This document shows positions 44,194 to 53,811 of a stretch of DNA of 64,000 nucleotides, one piece after another (within the stretch, counting starts at the first letter, position 1; every line of letters begins with the position of its first letter). This stretch comes from Cocleimonas sp963760355 (lineage in GTDB: Bacteria; Pseudomonadota; Gammaproteobacteria; Thiotrichales; Thiotrichaceae). The notes below the pieces were generated by a model, which saw nothing but the letters and a program-made list of their open reading frames with translations, searched no databases and had not been told where the DNA came from. Made by a program: the position numbers and the translations under genes. The stretch lies in NCBI GenBank assembly GCA_963760355.1, contig CAVXCT010000021.1, positions 16,806-80,805 on the forward strand, given 5' to 3'.

Positions 44194-45732
44194 TTAACGT
44201 AAAAAGCTTTGATAAGCAGGATTATTTGTCTCTTCCCAATGTTCGTAACCTAAATCTTGTAAGAACAGAGAGAACTTCTCTCGCTCATCCTTAGGCACTT
44301 GAATGCCTGTTAATACACGACCAAAATCCGAACCATGATTACGATAATGAAATAAACTGATATTCCAGATCCCACGCATACTGGTTAAAAAGTGCAATAA
44401 CGCACCTGGACGCTCTGGGAAGCTAAAGCGATATAAAACTTCATCTTTAATACCTTGTGCATGGCCGCCAACCATGAAACGTAAGTGAACTTTCGCTAAC
44501 TCATTATCACTTAGATCTAGTACTTTGTATCCCTTCAGCTCTAAAGTATCCATAATGAGCTTTTTCTCTTTATCACCTTCTGAGATTTTTACCCCAGTGA
44601 ATACTTGAGCATCTTTCGCATCGGAATAGCGATAGTTGAACTCAGTGATATTTCTATCACCCAATGCATCACAGAAGTCTCTAAAGCTATTAGGTCGCTC
44701 CGGTATTGTTACTGCGAGTATCGCTTCTCTTTTCTCACCCAGTTCAGCGCGTTCGGCGACATGGCGTAACCGATCAAAATTGATATTGGCGCCGCTGCTG
44801 ATAGCAATTAGCTTCTGATCTTTCAGATTGTGTTTTTCAACATATTTCTTAAGCCCAGCAACACCTAATGCTCCTGCAGGTTCTAATAAGGTACGCGTAT
44901 CTTCAAAAACGTCTTTGATTGCAGCACAAGTCTCATCGGTACTTACAAGCATCATTTCATCAACCAACTCACGAGCGATTTCAAAGGTCTTTTCACCTGC
45001 TTGACGAACAGCTGCACCATCCGCAAAAGTGCCAATACTATCGAGTAGCACGCGCTCACCCTTTTCTATGGCTCTGGTCATACTTGGCGCTTCTTCATGC
45101 TCTACGCCAATGACCTTGGTTGCAGGGCTAAGGTATTTAATATAACTAGCAATACCTGAAATTAGACCACCACCGCCGACACAAACGAAAATCACATCAA
45201 TGTGGTCAGGATGCTGGCGCAACAATTCCATCCCGATAGTCCCTTGACCAGCGATAACATCAAGGTCATCAAATGGATGGATAAACGTCATCCCTTCTTT
45301 TTCGCAAAGCTCCATCGCATGAGCGTATGCATCATCAAAGGTATTACCATGAAGTAAGGCAGTGCCACCATGAGATTGCACGCCTTTTACTTTGATTTCA
45401 GGTGTGATTTTTGGCATTACTATTGTTGCCTTAATACCTAGCTTAGCACCTGAAATTGCTACACCCTGTGCGTGATTTCCTGCTGATGCAGCAACGACTC
45501 CACGCCTCTTTTCATCATCCGATAAGTGAAACATACGATTAAACGCACCTCTCAACTTAAACGAAAATACTGGCTGCAAGTCTTCCCGCTTTAGAAAAAT
45601 CTTATTCTCACAACGCATTGATAATGACTTAGCCTCATCGAGTGGAGTCTCAATTGCAACATCGTAGACCCTTGCCGTAAGTATCTTTTCTATTAGTTTA
45701 TAACTTGATTTATTTTTTGATTTTTTATCCAT
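44194..45732 (-). CDS. ilvA: Threonine ammonia-lyase, biosynthetic (IlvA)
   Basis: IlvA deaminates threonine to 2-oxobutanoate, the first step to isoleucine. The protein of about 512 residues has the PLP lysine in PVFSFKLRGAFN, the glycine-rich phosphate loop CVGGGGLISGIASY, and two C-terminal ACT-like domains (VTIPERPNSFRDFCDALG, FSFPERPGALLHFLTSM) that bind isoleucine and valine. This two-domain form is the feedback-controlled biosynthetic type. ATG 45732 is preferred. The frame is open to a TTG 12 codons upstream. It is divergent from rpiA. Confidence 0.97.
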   Translation of the reverse strand: MDKKSKNKSSYKLIEKILTARVYDVAIETPLDEAKSLSMRCENKIFLKREDLQPVFSFKLRGAFNRMFHLSDDEKRRGVVAASAGNHAQGVAISGAKLGIKATIVMPKITPEIKVKGVQSHGGTALLHGNTFDDAYAHAMELCEKEGMTFIHPFDDLDVIAGQGTIGMELLRQHPDHIDVIFVCVGGGGLISGIASYIKYLSPATKVIGVEHEEAPSMTRAIEKGERVLLDSIGTFADGAAVRQAGEKTFEIARELVDEMMLVSTDETCAAIKDVFEDTRTLLEPAGALGVAGLKKYVEKHNLKDQKLIAISSGANINFDRLRHVAERAELGEKREAILAVTIPERPNSFRDFCDALGDRNITEFNYRYSDAKDAQVFTGVKISEGDKEKKLIMDTLELKGYKVLDLSDNELAKVHLRFMVGGHAQGIKDEVLYRFSFPERPGALLHFLTSMRGIWNISLFHYRNHGSDFGRVLTGIQVPKDEREKFSLFLQDLGYEHWEETNNPAYQSFLR

Positions 45733-45857
45733 GGGGCGAACTTTACGAGTAGATGTGAAAAGGTGCAAGCTATTAAGAGGTATAAGTGTTTATAGAAAAA
45801 GTCACTTTAGGTATTATGAGTGCATATTGAAGTCAGAATAATTAACAGGAGCAACTC

Positions 45858-46514
45858 ATGACACAGGATGAAATGAAAAAAGCTGCGGCTGAAGCTGCAC
45901 TGGAATATGTTGAATCAGGCATGGTTGTAGGTATTGGCACAGGCTCAACTGCCAATCACTTTATCGATTTACTCGCGACAGTCAAAGGCAAAATAGATGG
46001 CACAGTAGCAAGTTCGATAGCTAGCGAAGAGCGATTGAAAAGCCATGGTATTCCTGTAATGGATCTTAATAATGCTGGACAGCTTTCATTATATGTTGAT
46101 GGCGCGGACGAGTCTGACAAGCATCTAAATTTAATAAAAGGCGGCGGTGGTGCTTTAACACGTGAAAAAATCGTTGCCGGGGCAAGTGAAAAATTTATCT
46201 GTATTGCTGACGACAGCAAACTAGTGGATGTAATGGGTAAGTTCCCATTGCCTGTTGAAGTGATTCCAATGGCAAGAAGCTATATCGCCCGTGAAATTGT
46301 AAAAATGGGTGGACAACCAGAATTACGCGAAGGCTTTACTACTGATAATGGCAATATCATTATTGATGTTCGTGGTTTGGAAATATATGAGCCGGTAAAA
46401 ATGGAAGATGAATTTAATAGGCTTCCGGGTGTTGTTACGGTTGGACTTTTCGCTAGACGCCCAGCAGATGTACTAATTTTAGGTGCAGCAGAAGGCGTGA
46501 AAGTTATAAATTAA
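45858..46514 (+). CDS. rpiA: Ribose-5-phosphate isomerase A
   Basis: RpiA interconverts ribose 5-phosphate and ribulose 5-phosphate. In an autotroph it would serve the Calvin cycle as well as the pentose phosphate path. The 218-residue protein has VVGIGTGSTANHFI, VDGADESDKHLNLIKGGGGALTREK (cited as VDGADE and KGGGGALTREK), with catalytic Asp and Glu, and a GVVTVGLFARRPADVL end. AGGAG precedes ATG 45858. Confidence 0.98.
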   Translation: MTQDEMKKAAAEAALEYVESGMVVGIGTGSTANHFIDLLATVKGKIDGTVASSIASEERLKSHGIPVMDLNNAGQLSLYVDGADESDKHLNLIKGGGGALTREKIVAGASEKFICIADDSKLVDVMGKFPLPVEVIPMARSYIAREIVKMGGQPELREGFTTDNGNIIIDVRGLEIYEPVKMEDEFNRLPGVVTVGLFARRPADVLILGAAEGVKVIN

Positions 46515-46576
46515 CTATCACGCTTATAATGATGTTCTGTATTTGATGCGTATAGAAAATATATATAAAAAATGAA

Positions 46577-46777
46577 TCAACCAGCGTTTTTCTCTGGTTC
46601 AACCAATCTAAGTTGATCACTTTTAATACGCTTAAAAATTTCTTCACGGTGCACTGCAATTTCTTTCGGTGCATCAATACCTATGCGTACCTGGTTTCCT
46701 TTTACACCAATTACAGTGACACTAACATCATCACCGATCATCAGTGTTTCACCGATGCGCCTGGTTAAAATTAACAT
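46577..46777 (-). CDS. csrA: Carbon storage regulator CsrA
   Basis: CsrA is the small RNA-binding regulator of translation. The 66-residue protein begins MLILTRRIGETLMIGDDV and has GIDAPKEIAVHREEIFKRI, the RNA-binding surface with Arg44. It lies downstream of lysC, as in many gammaproteobacteria. A 440-base gap with an intact repeat unit precedes it, so it likely has its own promoter. Confidence 0.98.
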   Translation of the reverse strand: MLILTRRIGETLMIGDDVSVTVIGVKGNQVRIGIDAPKEIAVHREEIFKRIKSDQLRLVEPEKNAG

Positions 46778-47049
46778 TTAATGACTCTCCGTTATTATAA
46801 TTATTTAGCCACTTTCCCGAGGCTATATATGTATTCGATTTCTTTTTTGTGTGGCCTCTATTGTTAGTACAAGTTGTTAGTATAAGATTTTTTATTCGTT
46901 ATTAACTTGTAGTTTTTATTATTATTTTCGACCACTTTTTCCGATATACGGTGTAATAATGACATGCTACGCCTGAACACAGACTTAACTTTTGCGGATT
47001 GTTAAATTTATCAGAAATAATTTAATATTTTCATACTGTTAAATCCAAA

Positions 47050-47195
47050 CACACCCCCCTACTTATAGGCACTTTTCGAAAAAGTGCCTAGCCGAAATGT
47101 AACGTAGACAACGTTGAAACACAGTGACAACGACCCAAAGGTTGAGGTTTTCATTATTAATAATGAATAAAAAAACCTCATAAAAGTAGGTGTGC
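47050..47195 (-). repeat. Complete modular repeat unit with inverted C-rich ends (copy B)
   Basis: This 146-bp unit starts with CACACCCCCCTACTT and ends with AAGTAGGTGTG, imperfect inverted copies of each other. Inside are a hairpin (TAGGCACTTTT with AAAAGTGCCTA), the third repeat block in inverted orientation (AACGTAGACAACGTTGAAAC, ACACAGTGACAACGACC), and a long stem TGAGGTTTT/AAAACCTCA around TCATTATTAATAATGA. It has no coding capacity. It lies between lysC and csrA. The remaining parts of the 46778-47218 gap show only AT-rich sequence. Confidence 0.75.
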
Positions 47196-47218
47196 TTTTT
47201 AAATTAGCCTAGATAGAC

Positions 47219-48460
47219 CTAAGCTTCATGAAGGTCAAATGCCTCATGCAGGCTTCTAACCGCTAGCTCTAAATACTTCTCATCTATAACTACCGATACT
47301 TTAATTTCTGAAGTAGAAATCAACTGGATATTAATATTCTCTTTAGCCAAGGTTTCAAACATTTGAGTGGCAACTCCCGCATGCGATCTCATGCCACCAC
47401 CAATAATTGAAATCTTGGCTATTTTATCATCGCCAGTCCAGTTTTTAGCACCTAAGACTTTTCCAGTTTCACCCAAAATTTTCATCGCTTGATCTAACTC
47501 ATTGCGATGCACAGTAAAGGTAAAATCCGTGGCACCATCTGTACCGATATTTTGTACGATCATATCGACTTCAATATTTGCTTCTGAGATAGGCCCAAGG
47601 ATTTTATATGCAACACCCGGTTGATCAGGTACGCCGGTTATTGTTAGTTGAGCTTCATCTCTGTTAAACGCTACACCGCGTACTAGTACTTGTTCCATTA
47701 TATCTTCCTCACGCGTTACCAGCGTACTCTTTCCATCATCGCCATCATCAAAGCTTGATAACACTCTAATCGGCATATTGTATTTATAAGCAAATTCAAC
47801 CGCTCTAATCTGCAGAACCTTAGAACCCTGACTAGCCATTTCCAGCATTTCTTCCAAAGCTAGTTTTGGAATATGGCTTGCTTCAGGTACCATACGTGGA
47901 TCAGTGGTGTATACACCATCTACATCTGTATAGATTTGGCATTCATCTGCATCTAATGCTACGGCTAAAGCTACAGCTGTGGTATCAGAACCGCCACGCC
48001 CTAAAGTAGTGATATTCCCATCTTCATCAACGCCCTGAAAACCAGCGACAACAACAACTTTGCCTAGCTCTAAATCTTCTTTAATCCTGGAGCCATCTAT
48101 TTCGCTAATACGTGCTTTGCTGTATGAATTATCAGTCATAACACGTGCTTGTGTACCCGTGTAAGAACGTGCATTACAACCTTTCGCCTCCAGTGCGAGA
48201 CTGAGTAATCCAATGGTTACCTGCTCACCTGTCGACAACACCACATCTTTCTCGCGTGCAGAACCGTTTGGGTTAATCTCGTTGATCAAACCTACCAATT
48301 TATTAGTTTCACCAGACATAGCTGACAAAACAACTACAACAGAATCACCGCGATTACGATATCGAATCACACGATTAGCAACTTCTTGTATACGCTCTAC
48401 TGTCCCAACCGAGGTACCGCCGTACTTTTGTACAACCAACCTGTTTTTTTTAGCTTCCAT
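47219..48460 (-). CDS. lysC: Aspartate kinase LysC
   Basis: Aspartate kinase makes aspartyl phosphate for lysine, threonine, methionine and diaminopimelate. The 413-residue protein has VQKYGGTSVGTVERI, VVVVLSAMSGETN, GFQGVDEDGNITTLGRGGSDTTAVALA (cited as TLGRGGSDTTAVALA), and two C-terminal ACT domains, so it is monofunctional. ATG 48460 overlaps the TAA of alaS by one base. The longer frame from 48481 would overlap alaS further. The order alaS-lysC-csrA is common in gammaproteobacteria. Confidence 0.97.
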   Translation of the reverse strand: MEAKKNRLVVQKYGGTSVGTVERIQEVANRVIRYRNRGDSVVVVLSAMSGETNKLVGLINEINPNGSAREKDVVLSTGEQVTIGLLSLALEAKGCNARSYTGTQARVMTDNSYSKARISEIDGSRIKEDLELGKVVVVAGFQGVDEDGNITTLGRGGSDTTAVALAVALDADECQIYTDVDGVYTTDPRMVPEASHIPKLALEEMLEMASQGSKVLQIRAVEFAYKYNMPIRVLSSFDDGDDGKSTLVTREEDIMEQVLVRGVAFNRDEAQLTITGVPDQPGVAYKILGPISEANIEVDMIVQNIGTDGATDFTFTVHRNELDQAMKILGETGKVLGAKNWTGDDKIAKISIIGGGMRSHAGVATQMFETLAKENINIQLISTSEIKVSVVIDEKYLELAVRSLHEAFDLHEA

Positions 48461-51096
48461 TAGATCTGCCCTTCTACCCAACTCACAACTGATTCCAAGG
48501 CTTGCGCTAAAGCACTAGGGTTATTCCCACCACCCTGCGCCATATCTGGTCTTCCACCACCTTTTCCACCAATTTGACTAGCAACATGTTTTAGCAAGTC
48601 GCCTGCTTTTATTTTATCAGTTTCAGCTTTGGTCACGCCGGCAACCAAGCTCACTTTATCACCATTAACTGCCGCTATAATCACTGCCGCTTTACCCAAT
48701 TTATTCTTAAGTTGATCAACTGTGTCACGTAGTGATTTAGGGTCAGCCCCGTCCAGGTTTGCCGCCAATACTTTAATACCCGCTACTTCTATAGCTTGAG
48801 AAGCCAAGTCAGAACCTGCTTGTGTAGCTAGCTTTGTTTTTAATTGCTCGAGTTCTTTTTCTAAAGTACGAGATCGCTCAAGAATTTGTGTTACTTTATC
48901 GCCCGCATTACTTGCTGATGATTTTACTAAAGACGCTATATTCTCTAATTGATCAGAGCGTTCTTCGACCCAATTAATCGCACCTTCACCTGTGACTGCC
49001 TCAACACGACGTACACCGGCAGCAACACCCCCTTCACTTATGATTTTAAACAGACCAATATCACCGGCACGTTTTACGTGCACGCCACCACAAAGCTCGG
49101 TTGAGTATCCAATATTTACAACACGAACCTCATCACCGTATTTCTCACCGAATAACGCCATAGCACCTTTCTCAATAGCCGCATCCATACTCATTATATC
49201 GGCACTTGCTTGCGCATTTAGACGAATCTCGTGATTAACAATTCTTTCGACTTCAGCTATTTCTTTTTTGGTCATGGGCTCACCATGGGAGAAATCGAAA
49301 CGTAAGCGTTCAGGTGTTACCAGTGAACCTTTTTGTTCTACATGCTCACCCAATACCTGTCTCAATGCTTTGTGCATTAAATGCGTCCCAGAATGATTAA
49401 GTACAATTGCCTGACGACGCTCCTCATCAACCTCAGCTATTACTTCATCACCTGCCTTGAATGAACCTGACGACACAATGCCGTAATGAATAAAGACATC
49501 ACCTTGTTTTTGAGTATCTTTAACTTCAAATACATTGCTACCAGCGAGCAGCTTCCCGGTATCTCCCACAGGCCCACCAGATTCGGCATAAAATGGCGTA
49601 TTTCCAAGAATGATTTGCCCAGTCTCACCTTCATTTAATGAAGCAACTTTTTGACCTTCAGAAAATATTGATTCAACTTTACTTGAGTCGTTTGTTTTTT
49701 CATACCCACTGAAGTTTGTTTCCCCTGATACATCAAGTTTATTAGTGTAATCACTACCGAATTTACCTGCAGACGACGCTGTTTCTTTCTGTATTTTCAT
49801 TTCAGCATCAAAACCCGCTTCATCGATAGCAAGGTTATGTTCACGAGCAATATCAGCCGTTAAATCTAAGGGAAATCCATAAGTATCATAAAGTTTGAAA
49901 ACAACTTTTCCTGGAATGGTATCAATTTCTAATTCTTGTATCGTGTTGTTCAATATTTTCATGCCACGATCTAAGGTTTCAGCAAAACGCTTTTCTTCTT
50001 TTAGTAGAATCTCTTCAACTGTTTGTTGTGCTTTAACCAACTCAGGATACGCTTCACCCATTTCTGCAACTAAAGGATCTACAATCTTATAAAAGAATTC
50101 TTTTTCTAAACCAAGCTTATGACCATGACGCGCTGCTCTTCTAATAATGCGGCGTAAAACATAACCTCTACCTTCATTAGATGGAATTACCCCATCTACA
50201 ATTAAGAACGCACAAGATCGAATATGATCCGCAATTACTTTTAATGATGCATTTTCAAAATCTTTAGTCCCTGATAGATCAGCGATATATTTGATAATGT
50301 TTTGAAATAAATCGATATCGTAGTTGCTATGACCACCTTGAAGAATCGCAGCTAATCTTTCAAGACCCATACCAGTATCAACTGATGGCTTAGGTAGTTT
50401 ATCCATCGTTCCATCTTTAGAACGATTGAATTGCATAAATACCAGATTCCAGATTTCAATATAGCGATCACCATCTTCTTCAGGTGTGCCTGGAGGACCA
50501 CCCCAAATATGTTCACCATGATCATAGAATATTTCACTACACGGACCACATGGACCGGTATCACCCATTGCCCAGAAGTTATCACTTTCGTATTTTTTAC
50601 CGGGTTTATCACCAATTCGACTTAATCGATCAGCAGGGAAACCAATCTTGTTTATCCAAATATCTGCTGCTTCATCATCATCTGCATACACAGTCACCCA
50701 TAGCTTTTCTTTGGGTAGCTTTAGAACTTCAGTCAAATATTCCCAGGCAAATAGAATTGCATCTTCTTTAAAGTAATCACCAAAACTGAAATTACCCATC
50801 ATTTCGAAAAATGTATGATGCCTGGCGGTGTAACCAACATTCTCTAAATCGTTATGTTTTCCACCAGCACGAACACATCTTTGTGAGGTGGTTGCTCTAG
50901 AAAAATTACTTTTCTCATCACCTAAAAAGATGTCTTTAAATTGCACCATACCGGCATTGGTGAATAACAATGTCTTATCATTACCAGGAATAAGAGAACT
51001 TGATGGAACAATCGTATGATCTTTTCCAGCGAAGAAATTCAGAAAGCTGTTTCTGATTTCAGCTGTACTCATTTTTTTATTTGAATCTAACGACAT
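48460..51096 (-). CDS. alaS: Alanine--tRNA ligase AlaS
   Basis: AlaS charges tRNA-Ala and edits mischarged tRNA. The 878-residue protein has the class II motifs in the first 240 residues (FTNAGMVQFKDIFLG, RCVRAGGKHNDLENVG, DTGMGLERL). It also has the editing site HSGTHLMHKALRQVLG with CGGVHVKRAGDIG, and a C-terminal C-Ala domain with GKGGGRPDMAQGGG. All are intact and of the expected length. recX lies upstream and lysC downstream on the same strand. Confidence 0.99.
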   Translation of the reverse strand: MSLDSNKKMSTAEIRNSFLNFFAGKDHTIVPSSSLIPGNDKTLLFTNAGMVQFKDIFLGDEKSNFSRATTSQRCVRAGGKHNDLENVGYTARHHTFFEMMGNFSFGDYFKEDAILFAWEYLTEVLKLPKEKLWVTVYADDDEAADIWINKIGFPADRLSRIGDKPGKKYESDNFWAMGDTGPCGPCSEIFYDHGEHIWGGPPGTPEEDGDRYIEIWNLVFMQFNRSKDGTMDKLPKPSVDTGMGLERLAAILQGGHSNYDIDLFQNIIKYIADLSGTKDFENASLKVIADHIRSCAFLIVDGVIPSNEGRGYVLRRIIRRAARHGHKLGLEKEFFYKIVDPLVAEMGEAYPELVKAQQTVEEILLKEEKRFAETLDRGMKILNNTIQELEIDTIPGKVVFKLYDTYGFPLDLTADIAREHNLAIDEAGFDAEMKIQKETASSAGKFGSDYTNKLDVSGETNFSGYEKTNDSSKVESIFSEGQKVASLNEGETGQIILGNTPFYAESGGPVGDTGKLLAGSNVFEVKDTQKQGDVFIHYGIVSSGSFKAGDEVIAEVDEERRQAIVLNHSGTHLMHKALRQVLGEHVEQKGSLVTPERLRFDFSHGEPMTKKEIAEVERIVNHEIRLNAQASADIMSMDAAIEKGAMALFGEKYGDEVRVVNIGYSTELCGGVHVKRAGDIGLFKIISEGGVAAGVRRVEAVTGEGAINWVEERSDQLENIASLVKSSASNAGDKVTQILERSRTLEKELEQLKTKLATQAGSDLASQAIEVAGIKVLAANLDGADPKSLRDTVDQLKNKLGKAAVIIAAVNGDKVSLVAGVTKAETDKIKAGDLLKHVASQIGGKGGGRPDMAQGGGNNPSALAQALESVVSWVEGQI

Positions 51097-51236
51097 GCTT
51101 AACTCTGCTAGTGCATAAAGCCGCTATTGTCTATGTATGTTGGAGGAGATTCAAGATAGAGTTAGTTTTTTCTTATGGTTAATGATGCAAGTGGACATTT
51201 AAAAACCAATTCCTTGTATTTTTGTTCTATTGTTTG

Positions 51237-51716
51237 CTATTTATCTACGATGTCTCTGATTACATATGCATCAAAACCACGGCTAGAAAGAAAACGCATA
51301 CGTTTTGTTTTCTCTTTATAGTCTGCGGGCTTTGACTCTCCATATTTTTTCTCAATTTGTACTGTTGCTATCTCATACCAATCTATTTCATTTTTATTCA
51401 TTGATTGTTGGATCAGAGCCTGCGAGATACCTTTTCTTTGTAATTCATTAGTAATTTTGAGTCGTCCTTGACCACGATTAACCCTAGATCTAATGAAACA
51501 TTCCGCAAAACGTTCTTCGTTCAAATAGTTGTTTTCTGATAACTCATCAAGGAGTTCATCTAGGTCAACTCCTTCAGAGAAGTCTTTAACCTTCAATTTA
51601 TTGAATAATTCTAATCTTGAATGTTCACGCATAGCGAGTGAATAAATCGCTGAATTCAAACAGCGGGTGTAATTATCTTTTTTAGTAAATGCTAACTTAC
51701 TCACTGAGAACCCCAC
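51237..51716 (-). CDS. recX: Regulatory protein RecX
   Basis: RecX binds and restrains RecA filaments. The 159-residue protein is basic and made of three-helix repeats: AIYSLAMREHSRLELFNKL, LDELSENNYLNEERFAECFIRSRVNRGQGRLKI (cited as NYLNEERFAECFIRSR), and MRFLSSRGFDAYVIRDIV near the C-terminus. It lies between recA and alaS on the same strand. A long hairpin with a T-run separates it from recA, so most transcripts may end before it. Confidence 0.93.
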   Translation of the reverse strand: MGFSVSKLAFTKKDNYTRCLNSAIYSLAMREHSRLELFNKLKVKDFSEGVDLDELLDELSENNYLNEERFAECFIRSRVNRGQGRLKITNELQRKGISQALIQQSMNKNEIDWYEIATVQIEKKYGESKPADYKEKTKRMRFLSSRGFDAYVIRDIVDK

Positions 51717-51788
51717 TAATTAATGTTTTAATATTTTTTCTCTTACTTTCTTACTTTCTCTTAACGCTATCTTGCGTTCTCCCGTTTC

Positions 51789-51861
51789 AAAAAAGGGGTC
51801 AAAAGGGTGGGGGTGTGTTTGACACAAATTATGGAGGATGATACCCCACCCTTTTTTGACC
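51789..51861 (-). terminator. Long repeat-type hairpin terminator after recA
   Basis: The arms GGTCAAAAGGGTGGGGGT (51797-51814) and ACCCCACCCTTTTTTGACC (51843-51861) pair almost fully. Read on the minus strand, CCCCTTTTTT follows the stem. The arms contain the C-rich repeat motif. It lies 50 bases past the recA stop and would limit read-through into recX. Confidence 0.75.
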
Positions 51862-51911
51862 AAGGGGAACTGGGTGATTAATAAAGGTTTTACTTTATTA
51901 ATCTAAATCTA

Positions 51912-52967
51912 TTAATCTACTTCTTTTTTTACTTTTTTAACTTCTGTATCTTCTTCACTATCCGAAGCTTTAACTTTTGTAGGCAATAATTTTTCACGAA
52001 GTAGTTTTTCTATTTCTTCAGCAATTTCAGGGTGTTCTTTTAAATAAACGCCTGAATTCTCTTTACCTTGACCAATCTTTTCACTGTTGTAGCTATACCA
52101 GGCACCCGCTTTATTGACGATGTTCTCTTGCACTCCTAGATCTAACAGCTCTCCAACATGTGACACACCCTCGCCATACTTAATTTCAAATTCAGCCTGT
52201 TTAAATGGAGGTGCCATTTTGTTTTTGACTACTTTTACACGAGTGCTGTTTCCGATGATTTCATCACCTTTCTTAACTGCACCAATACGTCTTATGTCTA
52301 ATCTTACTGATGCGTAAAACTTAAGCGCATTACCACCTGTTGTTGTTTCTGGACTTCCAAACATCACTCCAATTTTCATACGAATCTGGTTGATAAAGAT
52401 AACCATAGTATTCGAACGCTTTATATTTGCCGTTAATTTACGCAAGGCCTGTGACATTAAACGTGCCTGCAAACCCATATGCGAGTCGCCCATATCACCT
52501 TCAATTTCTGCCTTAGGTGTTAACGCTGCCACCGAGTCTATAACCACTAAATCTACACCGCCAGAACGCACCAACATATCGGTTACTTCTAGTGCTTGTT
52601 CGCCCGTGTCTGGCTGAGACACCAACAAATCATCAATGTTTACACCGAGTTTTTCAGCGTAACCAGGATCAAGAGCATGCTCTGCATCTATAAATGCAGC
52701 GGTACCACCCAGTTTTTGGCATTCAGCAATAGCATGTAATGTCATTGTTGTCTTGCCAGATGACTCTGGACCGTATATCTCTACGACACGACCTCTAGGT
52801 AAACCACCTATGCCTAATGCAATATCAAGCGTTAAAGAACCTGTTGATATTACTTCTATATTTCGTGCTGCTGCAGAGTCCCCCATACGCATCACAGTAC
52901 CTTTACCAAACTGTCTTTCTATTTGTCCTAAAGCAGCTGCTAAGGCTTGTTTTCTTTGCTCGTCCAT
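51912..52967 (-). CDS. recA: Recombinase RecA
   Basis: RecA drives homologous recombination and the SOS response. The 351-residue protein has the P-loop GPESSGKTT, FIDAEHALDP, VIDSVAALTPKAEIEGDMGD (cited as VIDSVAALTPKAEI), the L2 loop INQIRMKIGVMFGSPETTTGG (cited as IGVMFGSPETTTGG), and a charged tail. I see no CTGT-N8-ACAG LexA box in the 80 bases in front of the ATG, so SOS control is not evident from the sequence. Confidence 0.99.
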   Translation of the reverse strand: MDEQRKQALAAALGQIERQFGKGTVMRMGDSAAARNIEVISTGSLTLDIALGIGGLPRGRVVEIYGPESSGKTTMTLHAIAECQKLGGTAAFIDAEHALDPGYAEKLGVNIDDLLVSQPDTGEQALEVTDMLVRSGGVDLVVIDSVAALTPKAEIEGDMGDSHMGLQARLMSQALRKLTANIKRSNTMVIFINQIRMKIGVMFGSPETTTGGNALKFYASVRLDIRRIGAVKKGDEIIGNSTRVKVVKNKMAPPFKQAEFEIKYGEGVSHVGELLDLGVQENIVNKAGAWYSYNSEKIGQGKENSGVYLKEHPEIAEEIEKLLREKLLPTKVKASDSEEDTEVKKVKKEVD

Positions 52968-53050
52968 TTAATTATTTCCCGGTATTTATTTATTTTGTTG
53001 TTTCTTAACTTTTTATTGATTAGTTATATTGTTTCGTTGTTTGTTCTATT

Positions 53051-53563
53051 TTAACCATATAAGCGAACAAAAAGCAAACGATTAAATTTGATTTCTATTT
53101 GTTTGATTATTCCACTCAAAGAATAATCCACAGCCTGTCTACGTACGCTATCTCTATTTCCTTTAAATATCACTGTCTTCAGCATAGCTCATGACCTCTC
53201 AGTCATCCAGGCGAAACAAACCATACCCACTGGCTTTAGCTCAGTTCCACCGGTAGGTCCGGCAATACCGCTTATTGCTACCGCAATATCAGCATTAGAG
53301 TGATTGATTGCCCCTGCAACCATTTCTAAAACGACTTCTTCACTAACCGCTCCGAATTCATCTAAAGTAATTTTGGATACATCCAGCATTTCTTGTTTTG
53401 CTTCGTTGCTATAAGTAACAAAACCTCGATCAAAAATAGCAGAACTACCATCCAAATCAGTAATTTGCTTAGCTACCCAACCGCCTGTGCACGACTCAGC
53501 TGCAGTCATAGTGAGTTTGTTATCATGCAATTTATTTGAAACTTCTTGAAGAATATTTGTCAT
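53051..53563 (-). pseudogene. pncC: Nicotinamide-nucleotide amidase PncC (CinA C-terminal type), interrupted by TGA
   Basis: PncC deamidates NMN to NaMN for NAD recycling. The N-terminal 124 residues are typical: MTAAESCTGGWVAKQIT, FVTYSNEAKQEML, VAISGIAGPTGGTELKPVG. The frame meets a TGA at 53189-53191 inside a variable loop. It then continues in the same frame for 46 codons with FKGNRDSVRRQAVDYSL, the normal C-terminal end. Without the TGA the protein would have 170 residues and align with E. coli PncC with no gap. recA lies downstream, the usual pncC-recA order. A nonsense mutation or a base error are both possible. Confidence 0.85.
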
Positions 53564-53640
53564 AGGATAAATATTTTAAAAATCACGTTTAACATAAATT
53601 AAGGTCTTTGTACTGGCTAAGCAAAAGTGTTCAGTAGCTT

Positions 53641-53787
53641 TTATATCATTTGATATAATCTTTCTGCAATATCGGGTGACAGGCCATTATTAAGCTGATT
53701 AGGCCTGACTTGAGAGTAAGATTCAATCATGTATTTGATAATACTTTCTTTTGCTTGTTGAATCGAGAGATAGTCTAATTTTGGTAC
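53641..53787 (-). pseudogene. Transposase C-terminal remnant (IS3-like)
   Basis: A frame of 48 codons without a start reads LDYLSIQQAKESIIKYMI, then ESYSQVRPNQLNNGLSP and AERLYQMI. The pattern QAK..I..YI..Y...RP....NGLSP.. matches the end of the integrase core of IS3-type transposases. No other part of the insertion sequence is recognisable. It lies upstream of pncC, next to repeat elements. Confidence 0.5.
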
Positions 53788-53811
53788 CTAATCTGTTTTT
53801 AAGCGCTGTAG

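Noticed and set aside
45733..45768. Longer N-terminus of IlvA from a TTG
   Set aside because: The extra 12 residues have no family support and the ATG at 45732 fits better, although its ribosome-binding site is weak.
52968..53050. LexA box upstream of recA
   Set aside because: I looked for CTGT-N8-ACAG in this AT-rich stretch and found none. A divergent operator cannot be excluded, but nothing supports one.
18169..53191. In-frame TGA codons in glpK and pncC as a sign of TGA recoding to tryptophan or selenocysteine
   Set aside because: Other genes here clearly end in TGA (for example hypF just before hypE), TGG is used for tryptophan throughout, the pncC site is in a variable loop, and no SECIS-like hairpin was evident directly behind either codon.
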